Below are positions 1 to 8,146 of a stretch of 64,000 nucleotides of DNA, piece by piece. The position numbers and the translations under genes are program-made. Numbering within the stretch: position 1 is the stretch's first letter; every line of letters starts with the position of its first letter. Below the pieces are notes generated by a model. That model was not told the origin of the DNA. It did not search any database and saw nothing but the letters and a program-made list of their open reading frames with translations. This DNA is from Cryobacterium algoritolerans (GTDB taxonomy: Bacteria > Actinomycetota > Actinomycetes > Actinomycetales > Microbacteriaceae), in contig NZ_SOFP01000075.1 of assembly GCF_004402785.1 (NCBI RefSeq), positions 54,451 to 118,450 on the forward strand, given 5' to 3'.

Positions 1-35
1 CTGTGAATCCAGTCATCCGCCACTCTGCTGCCGCC

Positions 36-443
36 TCAAATAGCCCTCATCTGGTTGTTCCTGGGGGTGTGGGTGAGCTCGGCGAGACCGAGCGCCTCGA
101 GCAGCGGCGGCAGGTACATGCCGAATCGACCACGGTACCCGTTGCGTGTCCCGTACCAGCCACCCACGGGGTTGCCCTCGGATCGGCCCCAGGCCTCGAC
201 CGTGCCATCCGTCACCGGCTTCTGCTCATCGGCCGCGCCAAGGGGCACCCATCTGCCCTGTTCGGCGAGCCAGGCGTGTAGGTCCTCGATCGATCGGGCG
301 AGGTATGTCAAGGTGGTCGATCCCACCTGGCACACGAGCGACTCCGGGGCGGCAGTGTCGTCACGATACATCGTGAACGACGACGTGCCCGGTGGCGTGG
401 TGAGCACCCACGGGTGTTCCTTGGTGCCGGTTCCAGTGGCCAT
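36..443 (-). CDS. Conserved hypothetical protein, 135 aa
   Basis: Small soluble protein with no signal peptide or membrane segment. It opens with the motif GTGTKEHPW and continues with TTPPGTSSFTMYRDD, a pattern I recognise from uncharacterised actinobacterial proteins of about this length; I know no function for the family. Trp, Gly and acidic residues are spread through the middle (WGRSEGNPVGGWYGTRNGYRG), typical of a compact globular fold. It stands alone, reading toward the left edge, with a degenerate HNH gene behind it. Only the reading frame and family resemblance support it, so no function is proposed. Confidence 0.75.
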   Translation of the reverse strand: MATGTGTKEHPWVLTTPPGTSSFTMYRDDTAAPESLVCQVGSTTLTYLARSIEDLHAWLAEQGRWVPLGAADEQKPVTDGTVEAWGRSEGNPVGGWYGTRNGYRGRFGMYLPPLLEALGLAELTHTPRNNQMRAI

Positions 444-566
444 CGTCCATCCCTTCGTTCTGGTGTCAGGCTACCCACGGGGCGACCCTGCGTCACCCCT
501 GGACGCCCCGGATGAGAACGAATCAGCGATATCGACCGCGATCAGGATTGCACCGCGGAACGCTTG

Positions 567-1493
567 TTACCCGGCGGCGCCCCGGCGACCGGGTTCGGAG
601 TCGAATCGCAGCGGTGACCCGAGTTTCAGGGCGGACTTGCTGGCCAGCCGGATCGGTGTCTGGGACGGGTCGATGGTCGGCAGCGGAATAAGGGAGTAGT
701 CGCTGCCGGTGCGCACTATTCTCCAGCGCTCATTGTTCACCCTCAGGTCGTCAGGCGCGCAGAGCAGGATACCGTCGGCGAGATTGGTCAAGCCGCCGTC
801 GACCGCCCAGCCATCGAGGTGGTGCGCTTCGCTCCAACACGGTCTCGGTGGGCGCCGGGTCGATGGCTCCCTCGATGAGACCACCGCCCAGGAGCACCAG
901 ACCCAGATGCGGCTTCGCAGTCCCGGCCTGAACTGTTGCGCCGGCCTGGGCTGCGGTGCCGGCCTGGACGACGATCTTGACGCTGGCGCGGGTGCGGCCG
1001 AAAATGGTGCCGAGTCCCATCAGGCTTGTCATACACCCGCAAGTACTGCCGGGCCCGCATCGCATCAGCACGAGACGCAATGCCCACCACATCGATCCTG
1101 TCCCGCGCCTGCCTGGCGGCGACGGGCGTCCTCGGCCACAGTGGCCAACGTGCCCGCCTCGATCAGGCGGCGAGCATCCGTTCGCGTGCCGGCAAGCCCA
1201 CCACCCAGATGCTGCACGAACTCCTCAGAATTACAGAACCCTTGCCTCCTCGCCAGACCCTCCCCACCACGCTCCCAACCGGAACGACGATCAATATTCG
1301 CCGCCGACAAAGCAGCAACAATCGTCACCGAGCGAAGAAACACGGAAATAACGGTATGAGCACGCTCCGACTCCTCATCAGAGAGCCCCGCGAAAACACT
1401 CGCGGACACCGGCGACCGGGCCAAACACCCGGCCACTTCCTCGATAACAGCCTCAACGCTCGTCACACACAGAGTGCCACAAGCCACCGACAT
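567..1493 (-). pseudogene. Degenerate DUF222 / HNH endonuclease-type gene
   Basis: Remains of a DUF222-HNH protein spread over several frames. The N-terminal DUF222 part reads from about 1493 to 1065 (EEFVQHLGGGLAGTRTDARRLIEAG), the middle continues in two other frames between about 1090 and 790, and the C-terminal HNH part reads from about 850 to 567 (EAHHLDGWAVDGGLTN). Intact members are usually above 400 residues, while this span could code for only about 309, so there are internal deletions as well as frameshifts. The HNH core is also lost: where the family usually has LLCRHHH this copy has LLCAPDD. These genes occur in many copies in actinobacteria and decay often. No single product is possible. 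Confidence 0.8.
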
Positions 1494-1676
1494 TAGAACA
1501 AAAATACGAACGACCAGAGAAATGTCGTCGGTAATATTTGCCCGACCACGGGACTACCGGCCGAACGAGGTCTCCTGGACGAGGCCGCCGTCACGGGCAT
1601 GACTGCGGCAAACGCGATCTGTGCGCCGCGAATGAACTCAAGAGAGAGGATGAGAAATTGTGCCGTCCCTGATTCG

Positions 1677-2099
1677 CTACTCGGCGGGCGGGCGCCGGCG
1701 CTGCCGTTTGGTTGCCGACCGCTGTTGCTTTGCGGCGAGGTGACGCCGGCCAGAGCCTCGGGTGGGTTTGGTCGGGCGACGGGGCGGCGCGTCGGGAGCA
1801 AGACCCGCTGCCACGAGGTCGGCAAGCTTGGCCAGGGCGAGTTCGCGATTGCGAAGCTGGGAGCGCCGCTCGGAGGCGGTCACGGTGAACACCCCGCCGA
1901 TGAGGCGCCGTCCGAGACGGGTGAGGAGCAGCATCCGCTGCTCGTCGGCGAGAACCGCCGACTCGGCGACGTTCCAGAAGAGCTCGACGCGGCTGTCCGA
2001 GGTGTTCACATGCTGACCACCCGGGCCGGACGACCGCGAGAATCGCCAGCCGAGTTCCGACGCGGGAATCGTGAGCGCGGGTGAGACCTCCAGATCCAT
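1677..2099 (-). CDS. arfB: ArfB-type peptidyl-tRNA hydrolase (ribosome rescue)
   Basis: Protein of 140 aa that frees stalled ribosomes by hydrolysing the peptidyl-tRNA ester bond without needing a stop codon. The release-factor domain carries the catalytic GGQ near residue 27 in the context SSGPGGQHVNTSDSRVEL, which is diagnostic for the RF-1/ArfB family. Length matches ArfB rather than RF1/RF2, which are over 300 residues with codon-reading domains. The C-terminal 35 residues are rich in Arg, Lys and Gln (RRHLAAKQQRSATKRQRRR), the tail that in ArfB enters the empty mRNA channel. It lies 131 bp downstream of the pseudouridine synthase gene on the same strand, so both belong to translation. 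Confidence 0.92.
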   Translation of the reverse strand: MDLEVSPALTIPASELGWRFSRSSGPGGQHVNTSDSRVELFWNVAESAVLADEQRMLLLTRLGRRLIGGVFTVTASERRSQLRNRELALAKLADLVAAGLAPDAPPRRPTKPTRGSGRRHLAAKQQRSATKRQRRRPPAE

Positions 2100-2230
2100 G
2101 ACCCCAGCGTGGCACGAACCGAGACCGGTTGATGCCTCTCATGCGACGAACGTGTCATCGGCTACCCTCTGCGGTCACGTCGGAGCGGCGGGAGATCACC
2201 TGGGATCCGTACCCTCCGAGGGGGCTGCCC

Positions 2231-3169
2231 TCAGGCGGGCGGGACGGAGATCTCACCCCGCAGTGGAAGCCTGCGCACGCTCTCGAATCGGCGCGGTCTC
2301 CCGTCCACGGGATCGGTGAACCGCACCTCGCTCGCCAGGAGTTGGAGGGGGCGGGCGAAATCGTCCAGCGCCACCTCCTCCACGACGGGGTACAGCGGGT
2401 CACCGAGGATCGGTATCCCGAGGCCGAGCATGTGCATCCGCAGTTGATGGGTTCGTCCGGTCTGCGGCGTCAGCCGATAGACGGCCGTGTCGTCGAGGAC
2501 TTCGTCAATCTCTATCAGCGAGACGGCGTTGACCGGGGCATCGGCCACGACCTCGGCCTGCCACTGGCCGCGAGGTTTGATCAGGTGATTGCGGACGGTG
2601 ACCGGGAAATCAAGTCTCGGCCGAAACGGGGCCAGGGCCCGGTAGGTCTTGCCGACCTCCCCGCGTTGGAACATCGACTGATACGCCCCACGCCAGCGCC
2701 GTTCCGTCGCCAGGAGGAGAATCCCCGAGGTCACGCGGTCCAGCCGGTGCAACGGCGAGAGCTCGGGCAGTCCCAACTCTGCGCGCAGACGCACGACCAC
2801 ACTCTGCAGCACGTGACGGCCGCGCGGGATCGTCGACAGGAAAGGCGGCTTGTCGACCACGACGATCCGCTCATCGTGGTGAATCACGGGGATCTGCCCG
2901 GGCACAACGGTCTCGTCCGGGCGATCGCGGTGAAACCAGACGAAGGTGCAGGGCAGGTAGGGGGCGCTGCCGACGACGGGGATGCCTGTCTCAGAGACGA
3001 AGCGTCCCCGGGCCAGGAATCCCGTCACGTCAACGAACTCGGACAACCGCTCGTGCAGCCAGGCCCCCATGGTCGGCCAGGGATCAGGCCGGGAGCGGTC
3101 AGGATCCGGAGTGCGCACCCACGCGGCGTCGAGCCCATGACGTTGCGGCAGGGGTGAACGCGGGGGCAT
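2231..3169 (-). CDS. RluA-family RNA pseudouridine synthase
   Basis: Protein of 312 aa that isomerises uridine to pseudouridine in rRNA or tRNA. The catalytic motif HRLDRVTSGILLLA is present, with the Asp that attacks the uracil ring. The later motif TGRTHQLRMHMLGLGIPILGD is typical of the RluA/RluC/RluD superfamily. The N-terminal 90 residues (WLHERLSEFVDVTGFLARGRF) differ from the S4 domain of RluC/RluD, as in the actinobacterial branch of the family. I chose the ATG at 3169; the open frame extends to 3559, but the extra Arg-rich stretch is antisense to the next gene and not credible. The RNA site modified cannot be told from sequence. Confidence 0.9.
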   Translation of the reverse strand: MPPRSPLPQRHGLDAAWVRTPDPDRSRPDPWPTMGAWLHERLSEFVDVTGFLARGRFVSETGIPVVGSAPYLPCTFVWFHRDRPDETVVPGQIPVIHHDERIVVVDKPPFLSTIPRGRHVLQSVVVRLRAELGLPELSPLHRLDRVTSGILLLATERRWRGAYQSMFQRGEVGKTYRALAPFRPRLDFPVTVRNHLIKPRGQWQAEVVADAPVNAVSLIEIDEVLDDTAVYRLTPQTGRTHQLRMHMLGLGIPILGDPLYPVVEEVALDDFARPLQLLASEVRFTDPVDGRPRRFESVRRLPLRGEISVPPA

Positions 3170-3222
3170 CACCCGATCGTACGTCGCGGCGTGCGATGAG
3201 CCGCTATCGAACCGGCTGGTGC

Positions 3223-3906
3223 TCAGTGCACCTGGCCGCAGGAGAGGTCGACGCCGGCGGCGGCCCACTCCCCACCCTGCAAGGTCACGCTGACCACGCC
3301 GCAATTCGGGATGCTTGCGCCGAGCCGGTACTCGGGCACGATGCTCCGGAGCAGATTCCCGAGCACACTTCCATGGGTCACAACGAGCACGTCCCCCGCA
3401 TCTTGTTGCGTTGCGCACTCTGCAGCGGCGATCACGATCTCGAGCGCGGCCGTGACGCGGGCGTTCACGTCGGCCCCGGTTTCGGCGCGGCCGATCGGGT
3501 CGAGACGGTTGATGCTGTCGATGACACCGTCGAAGCCGTGAGCGGTCAGCGCCGGCCAATCGGCCGGACCCGGGGCATATTGGCGGCCGTGCTCGGCGAA
3601 TACCGGGGTCCAGAGATCGGCATTGGGCTGCCCCTCCCAGCTACCGAAGTGCCATTCGCGCAGCTCTTTCAGGGGCGTCGGGTCGAGGTGCGGATGCCCG
3701 GCGAGCGCCGCCGCCATCGTCGTGCGGGTGCGGGTGAGATCGCTCACGAAGGCCGCGGCGAGCGGCACGTCGCGCATCCGCTCGCCGAGTGCCGCCGCCT
3801 GGCGTTCTCCGCGTTCCGTCAGTGGCGAGTCGCACCAGCCCTGCAGCTGCCGGTTGACGTTGAAGAGGGTTTCCGCGTGCCGGACGAAGTGGATCTGCCC
3901 GCTCAT
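3223..3906 (-). CDS. Histidine phosphatase family protein
   Basis: Protein of 227 aa of the phosphoglycerate mutase-like superfamily. The RHG motif appears as RHAETLFN near residue 9, and the second catalytic His lies in VLVVTHGSVLGNLLR. A middle Glu (ELREWHFGSWEG) supplies the usual acid. The family removes phosphate from small metabolites; the substrate is not visible here. I chose the ATG at 3906 because it puts the core strand (IHFVRHAE) right at the N-terminus, as in most members; the frame stays open upstream to 4071. Behind the start lie 299 bp (3907-4205) with no convincing gene, which probably hold its promoter. Confidence 0.85.
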   Translation of the reverse strand: MSGQIHFVRHAETLFNVNRQLQGWCDSPLTERGERQAAALGERMRDVPLAAAFVSDLTRTRTTMAAALAGHPHLDPTPLKELREWHFGSWEGQPNADLWTPVFAEHGRQYAPGPADWPALTAHGFDGVIDSINRLDPIGRAETGADVNARVTAALEIVIAAAECATQQDAGDVLVVTHGSVLGNLLRSIVPEYRLGASIPNCGVVSVTLQGGEWAAAGVDLSCGQVH

Positions 3907-4205
3907 GCTGCGTCGATGTCCGAGGCCCACAGTGCGGTCCTGTCGGCGGCGGGCCGCGCGAGCCGGCCGATCGCGGATGGAATGGAGGTGGTGCGGTGAT
4001 TCATGGTGGTGGTGCCTTTCAGTTGCTAGGGGCATTCCAGGCGCGCCGCGCGGATGCTTCGCTCGGGTCAATCGCGGCGGGGGCTCACTCCAGTATCGTC
4101 GCTGGCCCGTGTCGCCCGTAAATCAGGCCGAAGCGGACCGCGCAGCGCAGCCGCGTCTCACCGCGATCCCGCCACGGTGCTCGGTCCAGCCTCCGGGCGG
4201 GGTGC

Positions 4206-4976
4206 CTAGAACAGGGGCCAGGGCACCGCGGGCATCTCCCCGTGCGGGGCCGGGAACCTGCCTTCTGTGCGCAACCGGTCACAGCGTGCGGCCAATGCGG
4301 CGATCTCGGGGGCACTGAGCAATCCGGCGAGTGCGTCGCCGAGCTCACCGTCCAGCTGCTCGCTGACCCGTCCGACCCCATCACGCTCCTCCGCGGTGAG
4401 TTGCTCGCCCAGCCACCCCCAGAGCACTGTGCGCAGCTTGTGCTCGACGTGGAAGGTGAGTCCGTGGTCGACGCCGTGACGGTGTCCGTTTTTCATCGGG
4501 AGGATGTGAGCGCCTTTGCGATCGGCGTTGTTCACGACGATGTCGAACACGGCCATCCGGCGCAGCGCGGCGGAGTCCTCATGGATGAGTGTGACGTGGT
4601 GATCGTGCTCGTCTCTGCCGTCGAGCACAGGGCGCCACCCCTCGGCGGGCACGGCTTCCGTTGCGACCAGGTCGACGGCATCCTGTTCTGGGTCAGCCTC
4701 CTGCCACAGTTGCACCATCCCCCTGCCCATCGGGCCGTCGCAGAGCCAGGTGCGGGGCACGATGTCCCAGCCGAAGACCTCCGAGACCAGGAACGCCGCC
4801 CTTTCCCGGCTGGCGAGATTGCCGTCGGGGAAATCCCACAGCGGATGCTCCCCGGTGATGGGCTTGTAGACGACCGTGACACCGTCGATGCTGCCGAGGA
4901 AGGTCGCGTTCGAGGCCGTCGTGATCCGTCCCGTGAGCTCGAGCTCACCGTCGCCGGGATCGGCAGCGGGCAACAT
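4206..4976 (-). CDS. SCO1664-family protein (PI3/PI4-kinase-like fold)
   Basis: Protein of 256 aa of the SCO1664 family (TIGR03843), which has remote similarity to the phosphatidylinositol 3-/4-kinase catalytic fold. Kinase-like pieces are visible: VVYKPITGEHPLWDFPDG (nucleotide-binding Lys), the catalytic-loop-like VFDIVVNNADRKGAHIL, and HGVDHGLTFHVEHKLRTVLWGW in the metal-binding position. The true substrate is unknown. The ATG at 4976 shares one base with the TGA of the DUF3090 gene (TGATG), so the two are translationally coupled; a start further upstream would run deep into that gene. The gene usually travels with the next two genes upstream, as it does here. Confidence 0.88.
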   Translation of the reverse strand: MLPAADPGDGELELTGRITTASNATFLGSIDGVTVVYKPITGEHPLWDFPDGNLASRERAAFLVSEVFGWDIVPRTWLCDGPMGRGMVQLWQEADPEQDAVDLVATEAVPAEGWRPVLDGRDEHDHHVTLIHEDSAALRRMAVFDIVVNNADRKGAHILPMKNGHRHGVDHGLTFHVEHKLRTVLWGWLGEQLTAEERDGVGRVSEQLDGELGDALAGLLSAPEIAALAARCDRLRTEGRFPAPHGEMPAVPWPLF

Positions 4977-5527
4977 CAGGGGCTGCCGGGGAGCGTACAG
5001 GTGTGCCCGTTCGCGTCGATGGGGTCGCCGCAGAGCGGACACATCGGCCGGCCGGCCCCCACCACCTCTCGCGTGCGTTTCGCGAATGCGCGGGCGGTGC
5101 CGACCGGCATCCGCACCAGAAGCACCTCCGGCGCGACCAGTGCGTCCGGATCGAGCGCGTCGCCTTCTTCATCGTCCACGATCGGGAATGCCTCGATCAC
5201 GATCTGCACCGTAGACGGGTCCCAACCGAGGCTCAATGCGCCGGTTCGGAATTCCTCCGCGACGGGCTGCTCCAGCGGGTCATTGTCCACGAGCTCGACG
5301 GGAGTGCTGGTGGGAATGCTGAACGGGTTGCCCTCGTGATGCATCAGCTGGTCGAGCATCTCGTCGATCTTCTCGGCGAGCAGCGCGGATTGTTGCTTCT
5401 CCAGGGCGACGCTGACAATCTGCGCCCCGGCTCGCACCTGCAGGTAGAAGGTGCGGCCCCCGGGGAGACCGACGGTGCCGACGACGACCCGATCCGGCCA
5501 GTCAAACGCGTGGACAATAGTGGGCAT
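4976..5527 (-). CDS. DUF3090 family protein
   Basis: Protein of 183 aa of the DUF3090 family (TIGR03847), found mostly in actinobacteria next to the SCO1664 and MSMEG_4193 families. The N-terminal two thirds are a mixed alpha/beta region rich in acidic residues (VIEAFPIVDDEEGDALDPD). The C-terminus carries a probable zinc knuckle with two Cys pairs, CPLCGDPIDANGHTC. No enzyme motif is visible and no function is established. It starts 9 bp after the stop of the phosphomutase-like gene and its TGA overlaps the next start, so the three genes form one tight operon. Confidence 0.92.
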   Translation of the reverse strand: MPTIVHAFDWPDRVVVGTVGLPGGRTFYLQVRAGAQIVSVALEKQQSALLAEKIDEMLDQLMHHEGNPFSIPTSTPVELVDNDPLEQPVAEEFRTGALSLGWDPSTVQIVIEAFPIVDDEEGDALDPDALVAPEVLLVRMPVGTARAFAKRTREVVGAGRPMCPLCGDPIDANGHTCTLPGSP

Positions 5528-5536
5528 GCGGATATT

Positions 5537-6241
5537 TTAGGCGCCGGATGTGTGCGTCGCCTGACCGGCCCCGCCGCCGACCGGCGCGTCGGCCGGAGGG
5601 GCCCCGGCGCCGAGCCAGGAGAGGTCGCCGGCGTCGGTGTTGGTGGCGTAGACGCTCGGCCGGCTCGCGCCGTAGCGCACGATCGAGACCGAAGCGGGAC
5701 CGACGTTGATGCGCTGGAACAGGTCAAGGTGCATGCCGAGCGCGTCGGCCAGGATTGACTTGATAATATCGCCGTGGCTCACCGCCACCCACACGGCACC
5801 GGGTCCGTGCTGCGCCTCGAAGGCCGCATCGAGGCGCCGGATCGCGGCTACCGACCTGGCTTGCATCGCCGGCATCGACTCGCCGCCCGGGAACATGACG
5901 GCCGACGGTTGCGACTGCACAACCGACCACAGATCTTCCTTGGCGAGGTCGCCGAGTGCTCGGCCCTGCCACTGCCCGTAGTCGCACTCGGTGATCCCCT
6001 CCTCCACCGGCGTCGCAGGTGAACCGCTCTGGCGGTCGAGGATCAATTGCGCCGTCTGCAGGCAGCGCTCCAGGGGGCTCGAGACCACTCCGACCAGCGG
6101 CACCACGGCCAGTCGTCTGCCCGTGAGCGTCGCCTGGTCACGCCCGATCTGGTCGAGGACGACCCCGCCGGCACGTCCGGCCAGCACGCCGTCGGCATTC
6201 GCGGTGGTGCGGCCATGCCGCACGAGAAGAACAGTGGCCAT
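5537..6241 (-). CDS. MSMEG_4193-family histidine phosphatase (probable phosphomutase)
   Basis: Protein of 234 aa and first gene of the trio. The catalytic RHG motif sits at the extreme N-terminus (LLVRHGRTTAN), the acidic segment is EGITECDYGQWQGRAL, and the second His is in VWVAVSHGDIIKSIL. These place it in the phosphoglycerate mutase-like superfamily, TIGR03848 branch. The last 30 residues (GAGAPPADAPVGGGAGQATH) are low-complexity and likely disordered. The link with a kinase-like protein and a zinc-knuckle protein suggests a shared phosphate-transfer pathway, but the metabolite is unknown. Its upstream region is shared with the divergent isocitrate lyase gene. Confidence 0.9.
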   Translation of the reverse strand: MATVLLVRHGRTTANADGVLAGRAGGVVLDQIGRDQATLTGRRLAVVPLVGVVSSPLERCLQTAQLILDRQSGSPATPVEEGITECDYGQWQGRALGDLAKEDLWSVVQSQPSAVMFPGGESMPAMQARSVAAIRRLDAAFEAQHGPGAVWVAVSHGDIIKSILADALGMHLDLFQRINVGPASVSIVRYGASRPSVYATNTDAGDLSWLGAGAPPADAPVGGGAGQATHTSGA

Positions 6242-6464
6242 GGGTACAGCCTAGGCACCCCACCAGGGGCGCACCGTCCCGGTGCCTGCTGTCCGTTGCC
6301 CCCAGGACCTGACGATCTTCTCGTGCGGAGAAGAATCGCAATAGTTCTGCGCCGAAGTCTGAAGAAAACCTGCCGCACCTGCCGCAGTCTTCATGTAGCA
6401 GCCGATATTGGGCCGCCGAAACAGCCGTCCAGGCCCCGCACAATTCAACGTCGAAGGAATGCAC

Positions 6465-8081
6465 ATGACCATCTATCAGAACGATATCGAGGCCATCGAA
6501 GCACTGAAGCAGGGCGTCGGTCACAGCTGGGATGCCATCGACCCAGAGTCCGTCGCTCGCATGCGTGCACAGAACCGGTTCAAGACCGGCCTCGAGATTG
6601 CCCAGTACACCGCAGACATCATGCGCAAGGACATGGCGGAGTACGACGCCGATTCTTCTGTCTACACCCAGTCGCTCGGCGTCTGGCACGGCTTCATCGG
6701 CCAGCAGAAGATGATTTCGATCAAGAAGCACCTGAAGACGACGAACAAGCGCTACCTGTACCTGTCCGGCTGGATGGTCGCCGCGCTGCGGAGCGAGTTC
6801 GGTCCGCTGCCCGACCAGTCCATGCACGAGAAGACGGCCGTTCCCGCGCTGGTCGAGGAGCTCTACACGTTCCTCCGCCAGGCAGACGCCCGCGAGCTGG
6901 ACCTGCTTTTCACCGCACTCGACGACGCACGCACCCTCGGCGACGACGCCCGGATCGCCGCCATCCAGGACCAGATCGACAACTACGAGACCCACGTCGT
7001 ACCGATCATCGCGGACATCGACGCCGGCTTCGGCAACCCCGAGGCGACCTACCTTCTCGCCAAGAAGATGATCGAGGCCGGCGCCTGCGCCATCCAGATC
7101 GAGAACCAGGTCTCGGACGAGAAGCAGTGCGGCCATCAGGACGGCAAGGTCACCGTGCCCCACGAGGACTTCATCGCGAAGATCAACGCCGTGCGCTACG
7201 CGTTCCTCGAGCTCGGCATCGACAACGGCATCATCGTCTCCCGCACCGACTCGCTCGGCGCCGGCCTGACGCAGAAGCTCGCCGTGACGTACCAGCCCGG
7301 AGACCTGGGCGACCAGTACAACTCCTTCCTCGACGTCGACGAGATCACCGAGGCCGACCTCGGCAACGGTGACGTCGTGATCAAGCGCGATGGCAAGCTG
7401 CTGCGCCCGAAGCGCCTGGCCAGCAACCTGTTCCAGTTCCGTCAGGGAACCGGCGAGGCCCGCTGCGTGCTCGACAGCATCACCTCGTTGCAGAACGGCG
7501 CTGACCTGCTCTGGATCGAGACCGAGAAGCCGCACGTCGCCCAGATCGCCGGAATGATGAACGAGGTGCGCAAGGTCATCCCGAACGCCAAGCTGGTCTA
7601 CAACAACAGCCCGTCGTTCAACTGGACCCTCAACTTCCGTCAGCAGGCGTACGACAACCTGCTCGCGGAAGGCAAGGACGTGTCGGCGTACGACCGCGCC
7701 AAGCTCATGAGCGTCGTCTACGACGAGACCGAGCTCGCCCAGATTGCCGACGAGAGCATCCGCACCTTCCAGCGTGACGGCTCAGCCGAGGCCGGCATCT
7801 TCCACCACCTCATCACCCTGCCGACCTATCACACGGCCGCGCTCTCCACCGACGATCTGGCCAAGGGCTACTTCGCCGACCAGGGAATGCTCGCCTACGT
7901 GAAGGGCGTCCAGCGTCGCGAGATCCGCGAGGGAATCGCAACGGTCAAGCACCAGAACATGTCCGGGTCCGACATCGGCGACAACCACAAGGAGTACTTC
8001 GCCGGCGAGGCCGCACTGAAGGCCGGCGGCAAGAACAACACGATGAACCAGTTCGAGGAACCGGCAGTCAGCAGCCGTTGA
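6465..8081 (+). CDS. aceA: Isocitrate lyase
   Basis: Protein of 538 aa that cleaves isocitrate to glyoxylate and succinate, the first step of the glyoxylate shunt used for growth on acetate or fatty acids. The active-site loop is EKQCGHQDGKV, with the catalytic Cys and His; metal-site acids are in IADIDAGFGNPEATY. At about 540 residues it belongs to the longer isocitrate lyase class also found in Pseudomonas and fungi, not the roughly 430-residue E. coli class. I chose the ATG at 6465, preceded by GAAGGAATGCAC, over an earlier in-frame start at 6408. A strong intrinsic terminator follows. The 5' region of 220 bp holds a direct repeat (CCTGCCGCA twice, about 6369-6387) that could bind a regulator. 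Confidence 0.96.
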   Translation: MTIYQNDIEAIEALKQGVGHSWDAIDPESVARMRAQNRFKTGLEIAQYTADIMRKDMAEYDADSSVYTQSLGVWHGFIGQQKMISIKKHLKTTNKRYLYLSGWMVAALRSEFGPLPDQSMHEKTAVPALVEELYTFLRQADARELDLLFTALDDARTLGDDARIAAIQDQIDNYETHVVPIIADIDAGFGNPEATYLLAKKMIEAGACAIQIENQVSDEKQCGHQDGKVTVPHEDFIAKINAVRYAFLELGIDNGIIVSRTDSLGAGLTQKLAVTYQPGDLGDQYNSFLDVDEITEADLGNGDVVIKRDGKLLRPKRLASNLFQFRQGTGEARCVLDSITSLQNGADLLWIETEKPHVAQIAGMMNEVRKVIPNAKLVYNNSPSFNWTLNFRQQAYDNLLAEGKDVSAYDRAKLMSVVYDETELAQIADESIRTFQRDGSAEAGIFHHLITLPTYHTAALSTDDLAKGYFADQGMLAYVKGVQRREIREGIATVKHQNMSGSDIGDNHKEYFAGEAALKAGGKNNTMNQFEEPAVSSR

Positions 8082-8109
8082 TGAGACGTTCCCGCTGACT
8101 GGCAACGGA

Positions 8110-8137
8110 GAAGCCCCGGTCGGAGGACCGGGGCTTC
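8110..8137 (+). terminator. Rho-independent terminator after isocitrate lyase
   Basis: A perfect 12-bp stem (8110-8121 with 8126-8137), GC-rich in its core, with a 4-nt GGAG loop, starts 28 bp after the isocitrate lyase stop and is followed by TTC. Pairing can extend two more bases outward. It ends the aceA transcript and separates it from the pseudogene downstream. Confidence 0.9.
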
Positions 8138-8146
8138 TTCGGCGCG

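Noticed and set aside
2129..3157. Open frame of 342 aa antisense to the pseudouridine synthase
   Set aside because: The minus-strand gene has clear catalytic motifs; the plus-strand frame has none.
6338..6352. CGCA-N7-TGCG upstream of isocitrate lyase as a regulator site
   Set aside because: Four-base arms are too short in GC-rich DNA, and it does not match a glyoxylate-shunt regulator site I can name with confidence.
6138..7535. Long open frame (465 aa) antisense to isocitrate lyase
   Set aside because: It mirrors a well-conserved enzyme gene in GC-rich DNA, shows a Val/Leu/Asp/Gly-rich composition typical of shadow frames, and has no family resemblance.
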